Source: Tricholomella constricta
Lineage: Eukaryota > Basidiomycota > Agaricomycetes > Agaricales > Lyophyllaceae
Assembly (NCBI GenBank): GCA_013368375.1
Contig: JAACJP010000033.1
Coordinates: 310,001-374,000 of the forward strand
Length of the DNA stretch: 64,000 bases
Direction: 5' to 3'
The position numbers and the translations under genes were made by a program. Below, in pieces: positions 41,894 to 53,133 of this stretch; the stretch's first letter is position 1; every line of letters begins with the position of its first letter. The notes under the pieces are model-generated. The model was given only the letters and a program-made list of their open reading frames with translations, did no database searches and was not told where the DNA came from.

Positions 41894-44800
41894 CTAGGTT
41901 CGTCGCGGTAATCTCGACGCGCTCTTCACCCCTTGTAGTTCCAAGTAGCGATCCAGTGCCGCTAACTTGTTACAATTGGTGTGCGGTTCCCAGGTGGTGT
42001 CTCCCAGGCTCCACCTAACCTGATATTCCACAGTATTATTTTGGGTCCATCTATGGCCCAAAATATCTTCTACAAACCATTCGTGATTATCCGGCGCCCC
42101 AAAATCGTAGGGCTCCGGATGAGTTCTATTAGGGAACATTGTATCATTCGTTGCGTAGTATGGGCGCAACATCGATATATGAAATGTTGGATGTATCCGG
42201 CGCTCCATGAGTGCCGTAGGTAATTCCAACGTATAGTTCGACGTGTCTGGCATGGCCTTCAGCACTTTGTAGGGCCCGACGAATTTCGGGCACAATTTAC
42301 GGGCGCGTCCCTTGGGGAGGTTCAAGTTCTTGGTGGATAAATACACCAAGTCTCCCCCCTTTATTTCTGGACCAGCGGATCGGCGCCTGTTTGCCTCGCG
42401 CGTTTGAAATACGCGCGCTTCGATTATAGCGTCATGCGCCTCCGCTATATTCTGCAATGCGCGTTCCGCATACTCTCGAATTCCCTTCGGTATTACGCTG
42501 TCTGAGCGTATCTCTTTCAACATGGACGGCATGTATCCACTATTCAGCTCAAATGGAGCGAACTTGGTAGTAGCCGATACGCTCGCATTTATCGCGAACT
42601 CAGCCATGGGTATACAATCTACCCAATCCTTTTGGTCATGCCTCACAACGGCACGAAATATCTGGCCAATACTACGATTGGCTCGCTCCGTTTGTCCATC
42701 CGTCTGAGGATGGAAAGATGTCGACATTAGGAGCTTAGCTCCTAATAACTTATGTAGTTCGCGCCACCAGCGTGAAGTAAACTTAGAGTCTCGATCGCTT
42801 ACGATCGAGCTTGGCAGGCCATGGAGCCTGACGATCTCCCGTAAGTATACCCATGATAATTGGGCTGCTGTCATCGTCGTATGTATGGGTATCATATGCA
42901 CCATACTCGTCATACGACAAATTACTACCCATAGGTAATTATATCCCTTTGATTCTGGAAATGGACCGATAAAGTCCATTCCGATAGAATCCCAAGGCTT
43001 AGTTGGTACTGGCAGGGAGTGTAGTTTCCCTGACGGTTTTTGATTCGACGTCTTGATCTGCTGGCAGTACTCGCACGTTTTACAAAACGTACGCACGGTC
43101 GTGGCTAGTGATGGCCACCAATACCATCGTCGAATATATTCAGTAGTCCGTTCGGCACCGAAATGGCCCATAGTTTTATGGGCTTGCTCAATAATTGTGG
43201 TGATGAGCTCGGGTTCTCGCGGTATACATAGAACGCTATCATTTATAGCGTTCGTGGTCCAAATGAGATTGTCTTTCGTGGTGAACGTACAAAAGTCCCT
43301 GGGGTTAGCGAGAATAACTGAAAATAGTTTATCCTTTGGGTATCCAAGGATAACGTCGTGACGGATCTTTTCATCCGGTTTGTCTGGGGGAGGAGAAACT
43401 GTGTCCCTCCCGAGGACAATATCTCCGACCGTACGTTCCCGTTCGGTTGGACTCATGCTTTTCTGAGGGTGTGACGATGTTCCGGATGCGGTACTTGGTG
43501 CCGCAGCCTCCATTATCTGAGCCTCGACATCTCGATCCTCCTGGCGTTCTTGAAGACGCTTGCTTCGACGTATTTCTACGTCTTTCATCGCTCGAATCTC
43601 AACTACTTTTTCCACGATTTCATGGTATCGTGGTACTGGTAGATCTTCACCAGTAGGATCGATTCTAGCATCAGCAGCTACGAAGTCGTGGACGTCGTAA
43701 CGATCTTGATGGTTATCGCTCTCGAAGTATCGCGATAGACAGTCGGCGACTTTGTTCAGTTCGCCTTTCACATAGGTTATGTCGAAGTTAAATCGCGACA
43801 TGTATTCCATCCATCGACGCTGCCTAGGTGATAAATTCACCTGGGTCTTAAAGAATTCGAGGGCTTTATGGTCGGTAATGATGTGGATTTTATAGCCCAC
43901 AAGTTTATCCTCCCACTTAAGTAACGCTTCGAGAATAGCTAAGGTCTCGAGTTCATGCACAGCATAATTCTGCTGTGCATTAGTGAATTTTTTGGACATG
44001 AATCCAGCCGGCTGGGCTTGGATCCATGTAGGTCCTTGTCCATACATCGCACCGACGCCTGACTTGGAGGCGTCACAGATAATCCAAATTGGTTCGCCTG
44101 TCTTCGGTTGAATCGGCCGAATAATTGGCGTTGTGCAGCATATATGCTTTATCATTTCAAAGCATCGCTGATGAATTGGTCTCCAATAAAATGGCGACCC
44201 ATTCTCGGTCATCGCCATTAGTGGACCAGTGTATGCAGATATATCTGGGAGAAACTGTCCCAGATAGTTAACAAGTCCAACGAATCGTTGGATATCGTTG
44301 TAATTCCGTGGTATCCTCCAGTCACGGATCCGTGCCAGTTTGTCGGCGTCAGGGTGAATTCCTTGGTCGTCAATAATATGACCAAGGCAATCAACGCGAT
44401 CCGAATACAATTCGCATTTCTTCCATTTAAGGTAGAGCGATTGTTCGCGTAATCGTTCGAACACAACTCGCAAGTGGTCTTCATGTTCCTCAATAGAGTT
44501 CGAGAATATGAATATATCGTCCAAGTATACATGCATGAACTTCCCAATGACGTCCCGAAAGATGGACGTCATTAATCGTTGAAATGTCGCGGGAGCATTA
44601 CAGTCCCCGATTTGCATGATGTTACTGATGTATGTTCCCGCTATCGTTGCGAAGGCGGTTTTATGTACATCTTTTTCAAGGATGCGTACTTGTTCATACG
44701 CATCCGTTAAGTCAATTTTGGACCGTATTTTTCCCCTAGCGACATCTTCGCGAATAACTTCCTGGTCTGGCAAGGGCGTAACGTCCTTGATCGTGTTATC

Positions 44801-45439
44801 GTTACGCTGGCGTGCGTCCAAGGGTGTTCTCAGGGAGCCGTCTTTTTTCGGGATACATAGCAGCGGCGCTGCTTGCTTCACCGAACGAGGCTCCCACCAT
44901 TTAGAATCCGTATACCGATTGACCTTCGCGTAGAATTCCTCGCGAAGGGACATTGGGCACCTCGGCGCGTGGTACTGGTACTGTTTCTCATCATCGATGA
45001 GAGTAATCTCGTGATTGACTTCCCGCCAGGGTGGTAGCTGTTGTTTCGTACCACCCACCATATCTTCGAATTCGTCATGCCATTGCTGGCGAAGTCGTGG
45101 ATAATCTTCCGCGGTAAGGCCTCCATTGGGTGCCTTACCTTTTCTGTTCACCGTTCTTGCAGCGCGAATGTGCGCTGTGTCTTTATTGCTAGGTTTAACA
45201 TCAAACCTAGCTCGTAGTTTTACGAGAGCAAAGTCACTCTCATCCTTCACTGGTAACCGATACAACGGCCGTTTAGCCCGTTGTATATTCACCGGAAAAT
45301 TCATTTCCGTTGGCTCCGATACTTCCTCAGGCCGTGGATTTCGGTACGCTTGTCCTCGCGTGCCTACATTTCTTCCTTCGTGAGCCCGCATTGACGCTAT
45401 TACTGCGTTCCATTCTTGCGGCATCCGTGGGTCGAACAT
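41894..45439 (-). CDS. pol: Element B pol polyprotein
   Basis: 1181 aa from the first ATG at 45439, the same length as in A, with only scattered substitutions. All catalytic motifs seen in A are intact: VYLDDIFIF, RNase H DASKSG and TDHKALE, the integrase zinc domain and DDE residues, and the chromodomain-like end. The frame is also open upstream to the UGA at ~45796. Confidence 0.93.
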   Translation of the reverse strand: MFDPRMPQEWNAVIASMRAHEGRNVGTRGQAYRNPRPEEVSEPTEMNFPVNIQRAKRPLYRLPVKDESDFALVKLRARFDVKPSNKDTAHIRAARTVNRKGKAPNGGLTAEDYPRLRQQWHDEFEDMVGGTKQQLPPWREVNHEITLIDDEKQYQYHAPRCPMSLREEFYAKVNRYTDSKWWEPRSVKQAAPLLCIPKKDGSLRTPLDARQRNDNTIKDVTPLPDQEVIREDVARGKIRSKIDLTDAYEQVRILEKDVHKTAFATIAGTYISNIMQIGDCNAPATFQRLMTSIFRDVIGKFMHVYLDDIFIFSNSIEEHEDHLRVVFERLREQSLYLKWKKCELYSDRVDCLGHIIDDQGIHPDADKLARIRDWRIPRNYNDIQRFVGLVNYLGQFLPDISAYTGPLMAMTENGSPFYWRPIHQRCFEMIKHICCTTPIIRPIQPKTGEPIWIICDASKSGVGAMYGQGPTWIQAQPAGFMSKKFTNAQQNYAVHELETLAILEALLKWEDKLVGYKIHIITDHKALEFFKTQVNLSPRQRRWMEYMSRFNFDITYVKGELNKVADCLSRYFESDNHQDRYDVHDFVAADARIDPTGEDLPVPRYHEIVEKVVEIRAMKDVEIRRSKRLQERQEDRDVEAQIMEAAAPSTASGTSSHPQKSMSPTERERTVGDIVLGRDTVSPPPDKPDEKIRHDVILGYPKDKLFSVILANPRDFCTFTTKDNLIWTTNAINDSVLCIPREPELITTIIEQAHKTMGHFGAERTTEYIRRWYWWPSLATTVRTFCKTCEYCQQIKTSNQKPSGKLHSLPVPTKPWDSIGMDFIGPFPESKGYNYLWVVICRMTSMVHMIPIHTTMTAAQLSWVYLREIVRLHGLPSSIVSDRDSKFTSRWWRELHKLLGAKLLMSTSFHPQTDGQTERANRSIGQIFRAVVRHDQKDWVDCIPMAEFAINASVSATTKFAPFELNSGYMPSMLKEIRSDSVIPKGIREYAERALQNIAEAHDAIIEARVFQTREANRRRSAGPEIKGGDLVYLSTKNLNLPKGRARKLCPKFVGPYKVLKAMPDTSNYTLELPTALMERRIHPTFHISMLRPYYATNDTMFPNRTHPEPYDFGAPDNHEWFVEDILGHRWTQNNTVEYQVRWSLGDTTWEPHTNCNKLAALDRYLELQGVKSASRLPRRT

Positions 45440-45793
45440 CCACTCATATTGTGGATGTGGATTTGGTCTATCCCAAAATGATCGATTACTCGTATTCGTA
45501 TACGGCTCTGATTCCGTATCCTTGTCGGCCCCGCTCGTCTTACGCGCTTCATTATCGCGCTGATGTTCTTCGCATGGCTCGTCAACCTGTGCTCGTTCGT
45601 TCGAAGGCTCGTTTTGTGCCTTCTGCTGTCGTCGTTGGGGTTTTCTCTTCTTCGGAGGTGGCTTATCCCCCTCCTTAAGAGTTTCTTGAAACTCTTCCTC
45701 GGATAATAAAAGTGCTGGATGATCCTTCGGTAGGCTGTTTATCGGCCTACCCTCATTATCAGGATCATCGTCATCTTCTACTGTTACTTTTAG

Positions 45794-46594
45794 TCATTCT
45801 CTTCGTTTCTCCAATGACCGATGGCGTCTAGCTCGGCCATCGGTATCCTCCATTTTTACCTTAGTCGCTGGTATAGCGACTCCATTGACGACCACTTCGT
45901 CACGGTTAAAGTCCAGCACGACGTTATTTGCGCGCATAAACGGCGTGCCTATAATCACGTCGTATCGATCAAAGTTAGCAAGGTCCATGTAAACCTTGCC
46001 TTTAAACCCTGGCAGAGCGGCTTCCACCGTCGTACCAAAGTTTACTGTGGCCCGACTTCCTTTAGTCCCGAGCTGGAGGATTAATGGATCCTCCAGCGGA
46101 AATACTCGAATATCGGCCACTTGAGCGAATGACGGCGTAAGTCCGGTAGTTGTACTCCCGGAATCCCAAAGGGTCCAAGCCTCATGTCCACCTACGTTAA
46201 TGTAGGTGACAAGGCACTCCTTGTCCTTTATCAGAACTACGGGACGAGCAATTTTGTCCCTCCCCGTCCGCACTTTAACTTTGCGAACTGGTGGTTTATC
46301 ATTGCGTTCTTCTGACGCAATTACTTCTGTCATTGCAAACATACGCTCGGTCTCATCGTCCCGAGCATAGTATTCATTTTCGTAGACCTCCATGTCTACG
46401 AACTCATCGCCTTCGTCTTCATTGTCCGCCTCTGTATCAGGGCGTCCATTGTCTCGTCCGTCCGGGTCCTCAGGAGACGTGTCTTCATCGTCCGCCTCAC
46501 TTGCCGCGTCAGGTGCCGCTGTACGTGCGGCCCTTAGGAACGCTCGCTGTTTCTTGGGCTGTTTGCAATCTTTTGCAAAATGCCCTAGTTTTCA
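45794..46594 (-). CDS. Element B protease part, downstream of a premature stop
   Basis: In frame with the gag part. TGA at 46594-46592 replaces the Gly codon after the second Cys of the zinc knuckle, followed by the rest of the knuckle (KLGHFAKDC) and the retropepsin domain with LWDSGSTT. It ends at the same UGA-CUA as in A. Confidence 0.85.
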
Positions 46595-48874
46595 ACAATT
46601 AAAGCACACTTCCCCCGGAGGATGGTTGTGATGATCGTGGTTTTTAGGTTGATCGTAACGCGGACGATCTCCTGTCTTCATCGCTGGTTTTTCGACGTGG
46701 GGCTTTTGCTCTCCACGTCCAGGTTGATCCTGATACGCTGGCTTGACATATGGCTTTTCATTTACTGCGCCATACACCCGTCGAGGCCTGTTGAAAGTAT
46801 TGTGTGGAGCGTTTACTCGCCCTCCATCTGGTTTCCGCATTTGGCTCGGTTGACTTCGCTGAGCGGTTATGGTCCGCTCAAAGTAATCAGCCGTTTTCTG
46901 GGTGGCTTGAAGTGCTAGGCCCACCGCTAGGAACTCTTGGGCTGTATTGATTTCGGGTGATAGCCCGTCATCGAATAATGCCTTCCGCATATCGCGCGGA
47001 AGTGTTTTGAGAAATTTCTCCAGGAACGTCCAATCATCCGTTCTTGCTGCCATGTTCATGGCATGATCCACAAGGTCGTCATACAGACCTTGTATGCCTT
47101 TGCTCGCCGAATAGGTAACGGCGTTAAAGTCGTTACGAGCATCCTGCATGGTTGAAGGCAGCACGAACCGATCGTACAGCCCTAGTATGACGTCTTCAAA
47201 CGTCCAGGACTGCTTTTCGCGGTTCACATGGATAACATGGCGATTGTACCATTTCCGAGCTTCACCATCAAGGAACTCAGATGTTATCAGAACGCGCTCT
47301 TGGTCGCGTTCTGCTCCTCCAAACTGGCTCACGGCTAGCATCACGACAAGGCTGGCTAGCCATTCTTCCAATTCGCCAAACTTGGCGCTTCCACTATAAG
47401 TGCCTACGGACTTTGAGTCCGCACGGCGAGATTTCATACCATCAGGGAGCGATAGGCGTACAGCCAGTCGCTCGTGTATCAGTTGATGCAACCGTTCGTG
47501 CATCTTAGTTTTATGCTGCTCTCCAGCAGCATATATTCCGTCCGCAATTGATTGACTCCTGCGAATCGGGTCAGGCATTGAGTAGCCTCGACTTTGAAAT
47601 CGAGGCTGAGCGTGTGAAGTGGGTTCATTTATACGAACCCGCATGTCTTGACGGCCGTTAGCCGTCGCCGTCGTATTATGTTTTCCGACGGCCCCATTTC
47701 CCAGTCCACCATCCGAACCTTGAGTTTGCGAGGCCCATTGCCTCGCCATCTCATCTACGGGCATATGTCCTTCGAAGACGACTCCTTGATCATCATAATT
47801 CGTGAACTTGCTCCGTGATAAATCAGCGTTTCTCAAACGCTGATATGCGACTCGGTTGTTCCAATCTTTCGCTAATGGAACACGGCCATCCTTCGCATCC
47901 ATAGGTACTTGAATAGCTGGCGCGCTTTCGTCGCCAGCTGCTTGCGTGGTTGTATACTTACGTTCCGTGGGTGGGTCTAACGTAGACTCACTAACAGGGG
48001 CCCATTTGGATCCCTGTGGTTGCGCAAGATGCTCTTCACGAGTCATTCTTTCGCGCTTCGCTGCCGCAGACCGACGACGATAATCGTCGTCAGATTCTCC
48101 TAACTGTCGCGCTTGATGCAGCGCCGATACTGCCATGGCAGCCTCATCAAGAGGCTGGTTCGATCCGGCAGCCACTGCTTGAGGAGTGAAGAGGTCATCC
48201 CAACGACCTTTTCCTTTGTTGAACGAGGCTTTCTTAGGTACAGGCGTCCCAGCGATCGAGCTGACTGCTGAATTCGAAGTTCCCTTAGGGTACTTCTTCC
48301 TGTATTCCGTAACTACTACGGACAGCGCTTCCAAGTATCGGTCGGCATATGCTTGTGCGACCATTTCTCCAACGGATTGTGCTCCGGTAGATCGCAGAAC
48401 GAGCCTATCCGCTCGTTCCTCCAGTCGCCTTCGCCGATGCTCGCTAACCACATCGGTGGTGTCCCAGAATTGCTTCACTTGAAGCGCAAGCAGTTCCCTT
48501 TCGCTGGCCTCTTCTTCATTAGCCTCGGGGTCGGACAAGTCGTCTTCGTCCGACTCCATCTTGATTATGCTCAGGGTGGACGCCCCGAACGCTCTATTTG
48601 ACAGACGGCTGTCTGGCCATCTGCTTCCCGCCGTGGGGCCAGGTCGATGTGACCTGGCCAATTCGTCGGCCAAGCTCCCAGGCACATTGGTGCTTGCTAT
48701 TGGCCAAAGTTCCTCCGATTCTACTCCTAGTGTATTCTGCGCTGGTGAACTTTGTCCACCAGCGACTGATCCGACTTCCACTGGTTGCAGTGGAAGTTGT
48801 GATGGAGGATGCGCTGTGAGCGCATCCTCGAGGACCGGAGTTCGGCTCTTTCCGGATGTGGGAGTTGTTGTCAT
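46592..48874 (-). pseudogene. gag: Element B gag, truncated in the zinc knuckle
   Basis: Starts at ATG 48874 (MTTTPTSGKS). The gag core is as in A. It stops at CFNC-TGA: the codon GGG of A is TGA here, which needs two substitutions, and the following TTA is CTA. Without suppression, protease and pol are cut off. Confidence 0.85.
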
Positions 48875-48983
48875 CGGGTCTCGGTCTCGTTGGTTCTTTT
48901 TGATGATGGGTGTTCTAAATGGAATGTGGGTCTGCGTAACGTCGTGGGTACGCAGCAATAGAAAGCAAGGTAGCTTAAAAAAA

Positions 48984-49203
48984 TGTAACGGGGTTACAGA
49001 ATTTGGGACCTTGTTGTTCACACTAGACGTAAGCTTGACAAGTCTGTCGATTGCTACGTATAGGTGTACAAGGTTGTTTATACTTAATTAATGTAATGAA
49101 TTAAATAGGCAACACCAGAAGGTGTTGCCAAACAATAGCGTAATCGTCTCGATAAGATACGATTAGATAACCAAGATTAGATAAGATAGTGGGCGTCCTT
49201 ACA
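48984..49203 (-). repeat. 5' LTR of element B
   Basis: 220 bp, identical by eye to 38382-38601; followed on the right by the duplication ccatg. Confidence 0.93.
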
Positions 49204-49208
49204 CCATG

Positions 49209-50033
49209 CCTCCATCTTGTGTCCGATTAGCTCCCCGTCGTGTCCTGTGCGATATACTCTGACTTTCAGCCCAGTCTCTCATTCTCTTGCTCTTTCCCAG
49301 GCCTTGAGTTCCTCCAGCGCGTCATTTTTCAGCTTAAGTGGGATCAACCAGGGCTTATTGGAATAATCATCGACCAGATTCATCATGTAATTATATCCAT
49401 TTGGAGATTGTACATCTGCTTTGCCGGTTAGGTCTATGCAGACGATGCCTAGCTTCCTCATTGCTCTGTGCCCCTCCCCTTCCTCATGCGTCTTCGGTAC
49501 AGGTTTCCTGGTTTGCTTTCCAAGGATACACAAGTCACATTTCTGCGGAAGAGGGAGGGGAGTAGAGGGCATACCTGTGAGCATGCCGGACTTCGCGATG
49601 TCTGTCAGGGTCTGGTAATTGGCATGACCGAGACGGCGGTGCCAGGTTTCGAGGTTTGGGGTGTGCTGCGCTGAGAGGGCGTGGTCCGCAAATACGGAAG
49701 TGAGTTTGAGGGCGTACAGGCGCTAGTTTAGGATGAGGGGGCCACCAGCAATAAACACGCTGGTAGATTTGTTGTATATCTTAACTCCTTCGCCGTCAAA
49801 ATGCATGGTGGTGCCTGCGCGTGTAGACATGGCACTGACCGAGATTAGGCAGACTGTGGAGTTGGGGACGTAGAGAGCGTCCTCTAAGATAATGGAGGCC
49901 CCTTTCGCAATGTGGAGAAAAATTTTCCCAATGCTGAGGGCTGCGATCGAGGATCCGCCGACGCCGGTGATGGATCGGGAAGGGGTTGGCTGGAGCGTCA
50001 TGAAATCGTTCATGTCTGGTGATATGTGGACGG
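49209..50033 (-). pseudogene. Copia protease end, pre-integrase and integrase start, remnant
   Basis: Continues the protease (VHISPDMNDF, ITGVGG) from 50979 across insert D in the same frame. Then come the pre-integrase zinc domain (WHRRLGHANY, CDLCILGKQTR) and the integrase core start (IDLTGK, NLVDDYSNKPW). Stops at ~49722 (TAG) and ~49280 (TGA). Element B interrupts it at 49208. Confidence 0.8.
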
Positions 50034-50978
50034 TGATATGCACCCTCTACGGCTGGTCACCGACCGACCGTACCGACCACAATAAGCTGCTCAAAGGCGC
50101 ACGCGACAACACCGACCCTCTCACCGACCAGAAGGCGACTTACTCGATTCGGCCAAACTTAGGGATTGGAGTAACCGTGTAATCAACCAGCAACTACGCA
50201 CATTCATCTATTAAAACAACAACACCCGACTTGGCACGTCACCAACGACGCACTTACCGGCAAAGCCGTTCCGTCTCCTATTCACGGCACAGATCCGACC
50301 AACTCACGGAGTTCCGCAATCACCGACTTCCCCAATCACGTATCCGACCCAACACTGGTAGTCGGTCAGTAGCACACCACACTTGACTTGTCCCGGAGAC
50401 GAGTCGCGCGGTACCAGACTTGGCGACAACCTGACGTGAAACGCCCGCATGGTCGCACTAAAGAGGCGGTGATCTTATCTTACTATATAAACACTCCCAT
50501 GTAGTCCATACAAACCCCCAGTGAATTATAGCCCGTATTTTCCCTCATATTCAGAGTTAACAGTTCAAAAACCGTTGTCTCTGTCATCTCCGAACCATTC
50601 TCATCATATAAACTCGTCGCAACCCGCCGCAACTGTCGCCACCGTCGTAAAACTCGTAACCGCCGTATCTGTCCACTCGTACTCGTCGCCCGAACCCGTG
50701 AGTTCTCTGTATTAACATCGTTCATCTCGTTGTCACGCCACCGACACAAGCAGTTGCGTCGCCAATCCGTTCCAGCTGGGAACGATCGCATCCTATCGAA
50801 CCACGTCGCATCATCGTCGGTTCGACTAATTACAAGGCGGATCGTCTTTACCTTCGCCCAAACCATCCTTTCAGCCCTGCACACTTGCGTGTTTAGGAAC
50901 TTTTAACACTTCTTGCCCCCATAGTTGTTAGTTGTTTTGTTGTTGTGTACAGCACCTACAGGCCTTCTAGCTCTATCA
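50034..50978 (+). mobile_element. Insert D, 945-bp solo-LTR-like element in the copia protease
   Basis: The ends TGATA...TATCA are flanked by acgg (50030-50033 and 50979-50982); with the shared t the duplication could also be read as acggt. Removing it joins the copia frame exactly after the protease motif DSGATV. A TATA-like tactatataaac at 50481-50492 suits an LTR promoter. No ORF of note and no terminal repeats beyond ~5 bp. I see no second copy in this window. Confidence 0.65.
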
Positions 50979-52268
50979 ACGGTAGCGCCGGAGTCGATGT
51001 AGAAAGGGAATTCTTTGAGGGAGATTGGGGTTTTCTTTGTCTGTTGGAGTGGCGTGATGCTAGTGTACGCAGACTCGTCGATTGACTTCGAGTGTTCATT
51101 CCAATTGATGGAGGCCTTCAGATCTCCTCCCAGCGCAAGCCATGCAGTCTCGTGTATAGAGGCCGTGCCGCCGGTAGGTGGGGCAGATGACGCCAGTCCG
51201 GCAAATTTTGGTTTGGGCGCCTCAGCTTCTGTGATGTCAGAGCTGTCAATGTACGTGATGTATGCCTTCCCGTCCTTAATGTAGGGGATGGGCGTCTTGT
51301 TCTTGTTTGAGTTTCCTCCTGGTTTCCCCCCGATTTCTTTCCTCTCCTTGCAGCGACAGATTCCGCGATTGTCTTCCCTGCCATTCCTCCTCCTGGACGG
51401 ACGCACCATTCGGTTGTATGTCCTTTGCACGGTTTCTTCGCAGCGAAGCATGTGGAGCAGCAGATGACTCCCAGTTTATGATTATGTGAGTGGCCACCTG
51501 AATCTTTCGCTGCAAGGGCAGTGTCGTGGGGGCGCATTTGTTCCTTTGCAGTTAGGAGTGTTTGCTCGTTCTGTAGGACCCTTATGATTTGGGCTGCAGT
51601 ATATGGCATAGCTTCGGTGGTGGAGTCGGATAACACACAGGAGATGGTGGATTGGATAGATTCGTACGACTTGTCGCTTAGACTATTGAGGAGCGCGATA
51701 CATTTGAATAGGTCACGTGTGATGGCCCCCATATCGAATGCAGTGTCGATGAGCATGCATGTTTATTGGCTGTCGCGACGAGGGGTTCAGATGGGGAGCA
51801 GTAAGTGGAGAGTGCTTGCAGAATAATAGCAACGTGGCAGATTGGCCCCGCGCTCTGGCAGTGATCCCGCAACGCTTCATAGCTCCTCCTGGCTCCCTTC
51901 TCATAGTCGATAAGATCGTGGAGGGAATCGTCGACGGCGCTTTGTAGTGCAGCGATGGCCATCGTCAGATTTTCTGTATAGTTCGAGAATGCACGGGGTT
52001 CGACATGGGGGAGGGGCAGAGAAGTGTAAGAAGGGAAGACGTAGTGGGTAAGGTGATTGAGGGTGGTGAACGCCCTGAAATTGTGTTCCCATTTCTTCCA
52101 GTCGCGAGTGTCGCGATGTAACTTTGCGCCACTGAAAGGAATACTGGCGTGAAGCAGCGTGACGGAGGGGTGGATAGCATTGGTGGGTAGGGCTTTGGAG
52201 GCCTTAGCCTCGTCGCCGGTGTCCTTGGGGTCATTTGCTTTGGGGGGCATGTCTGTAGCAATAGGCAT
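50979..52268 (-). pseudogene. Copia gag and protease start, remnant
   Basis: Starts near 52268 (MPIATDMPPK). A copia-type gag region follows (DWKKWEHNFRAF), then after a frameshift near 51750 KSYESIQSTI and a Cys/His cluster (CCSTCF...KGHTTEWC). After another shift near 51400 comes the protease motif FYIDSGAT at 50985-51010, where insert D sits. At least two frameshifts. Confidence 0.8.
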
Positions 52269-52408
52269 TTGTAGACAAAGGGAATGGCGCGCGATGCGCG
52301 TGGTTTGATGTGATAGCGCGTCAGATAAGATCAGCCGATTAGATCGGGTTTCGGTCCGAGATTGTAGGTGGAGATTCTAACGCCGTCTCTAATAAGAGTT
52401 CGGTAATT

Positions 52409-52419
52409 GGCCCATAACC
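52409..52419 (-). promoter_or_regulatory. Copia primer-binding site, initiator tRNA-Met anticodon-region type
   Basis: On the minus strand ggttatgggcc follows the 5' LTR directly. This is complementary to the GGCCCAUAACC of the initiator tRNA-Met anticodon arm. Drosophila copia and yeast Ty5 use half-tRNA primers at this kind of site. Confidence 0.8.
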
Positions 52420-52565
52420 TGTTAGAATCTATACCGTAGGGTTCACTATAAGTGACCGTTAAGTGATCCTTAGTCTCATATAATCGACTAATATATTTGT
52501 GTGGACCCGTACCTATAAGTGACCGTTAAGTGATCTACACTAATAGTCAGTTCTGTGTCCGTTGT
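52420..52565 (-). repeat. 5' LTR of the copia element, inner part
   Basis: Part next to the primer site. Element C cuts the LTR at 52565; the outer part resumes at 63041-63231. Confidence 0.9.
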
Positions 52566-52910
52566 TGTTAGGACCTTGCGTAGCACGCTGGTTGCGGAGT
52601 TATTCCGAGACCACCGAAGCGGACAGGCCTGACGTCGTCAAGGAAGACGGGCTCCGATCGGGTAATCGGAGGTTGTGAGCGTTGACGAGGATGTTCACCG
52701 GAGCTTGTTCGAACGAATGAGCACAAGTGATACAATTGCGGAGCTGAGTAAACCGAGAGAGTAAGAGAGAATAAGAAACGGGAACGGGAACTAGTCGTAA
52801 CAAATGGTAATATCGAGGTAAAGAGTCTGAAAAGAAGTGGTGCCATCATATATACGGTGGACGTGCGTGGGAAAGCGTAAGTGATTGCGAGTTTAGGAGC
52901 GGTCGTGACA
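52566..52910 (-). repeat. 3' LTR of element C
   Basis: 345 bp. Differs from the 5' LTR at 52607, 52674, 52855 and 52862 (right copy 62737, 62804, 62985, 62992), all C/T or G/A within CpG. Followed on the right by the polypurine tract. Confidence 0.95.
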
Positions 52911-52923
52911 TTACCCCCTCCTC
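52911..52923 (-). promoter_or_regulatory. Polypurine tract of element C
   Basis: Minus-strand gaggagggggtaa directly before the 3' LTR. Confidence 0.8.
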
Positions 52924-53133
52924 AAGCGTCGAGCCACTGAGACGCGGAAAAAGAAATGTTCGAATACGGGGAGTGTGGCGGTTATTCTCCTTTCTGGGTC
53001 GCGCGCGGTCACGTGAGGGGCACGTGTCGGTCTCGGTTGTAGGTCCTTGTAGGTGTTTTTTGAGGATCTCGGAGATCGAAAGAGAAAAAACTTAGGTTGT
53101 TTGTTCCTCCTCCATCTTCTCTTCGTCCTGCTC

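Larger units (their letters stand above)
38382..49203 (-). mobile_element. Ty3/gypsy retrotransposon B, relative of A, inserted in copia integrase
   Basis: Minus strand, 220-bp LTRs identical by eye (38382-38601 and 48984-49203), target duplication ccatg (38377-38381 and 49204-49208). Same gene order as A: gag-protease, UGA-CUA, pol, third ORF. pol is almost identical to that of A; gag, ORF3 and above all the U3 part of the LTR differ more. gag has a stop inside the zinc knuckle, so the copy is probably not autonomous. Confidence 0.95.

Noticed and set aside
52568..52849. 93-codon ORF in both LTRs of element C (minus)
   Set aside because: Present twice only because the LTRs are copies. No domain. 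It spans the R/U5 region and is more likely chance.
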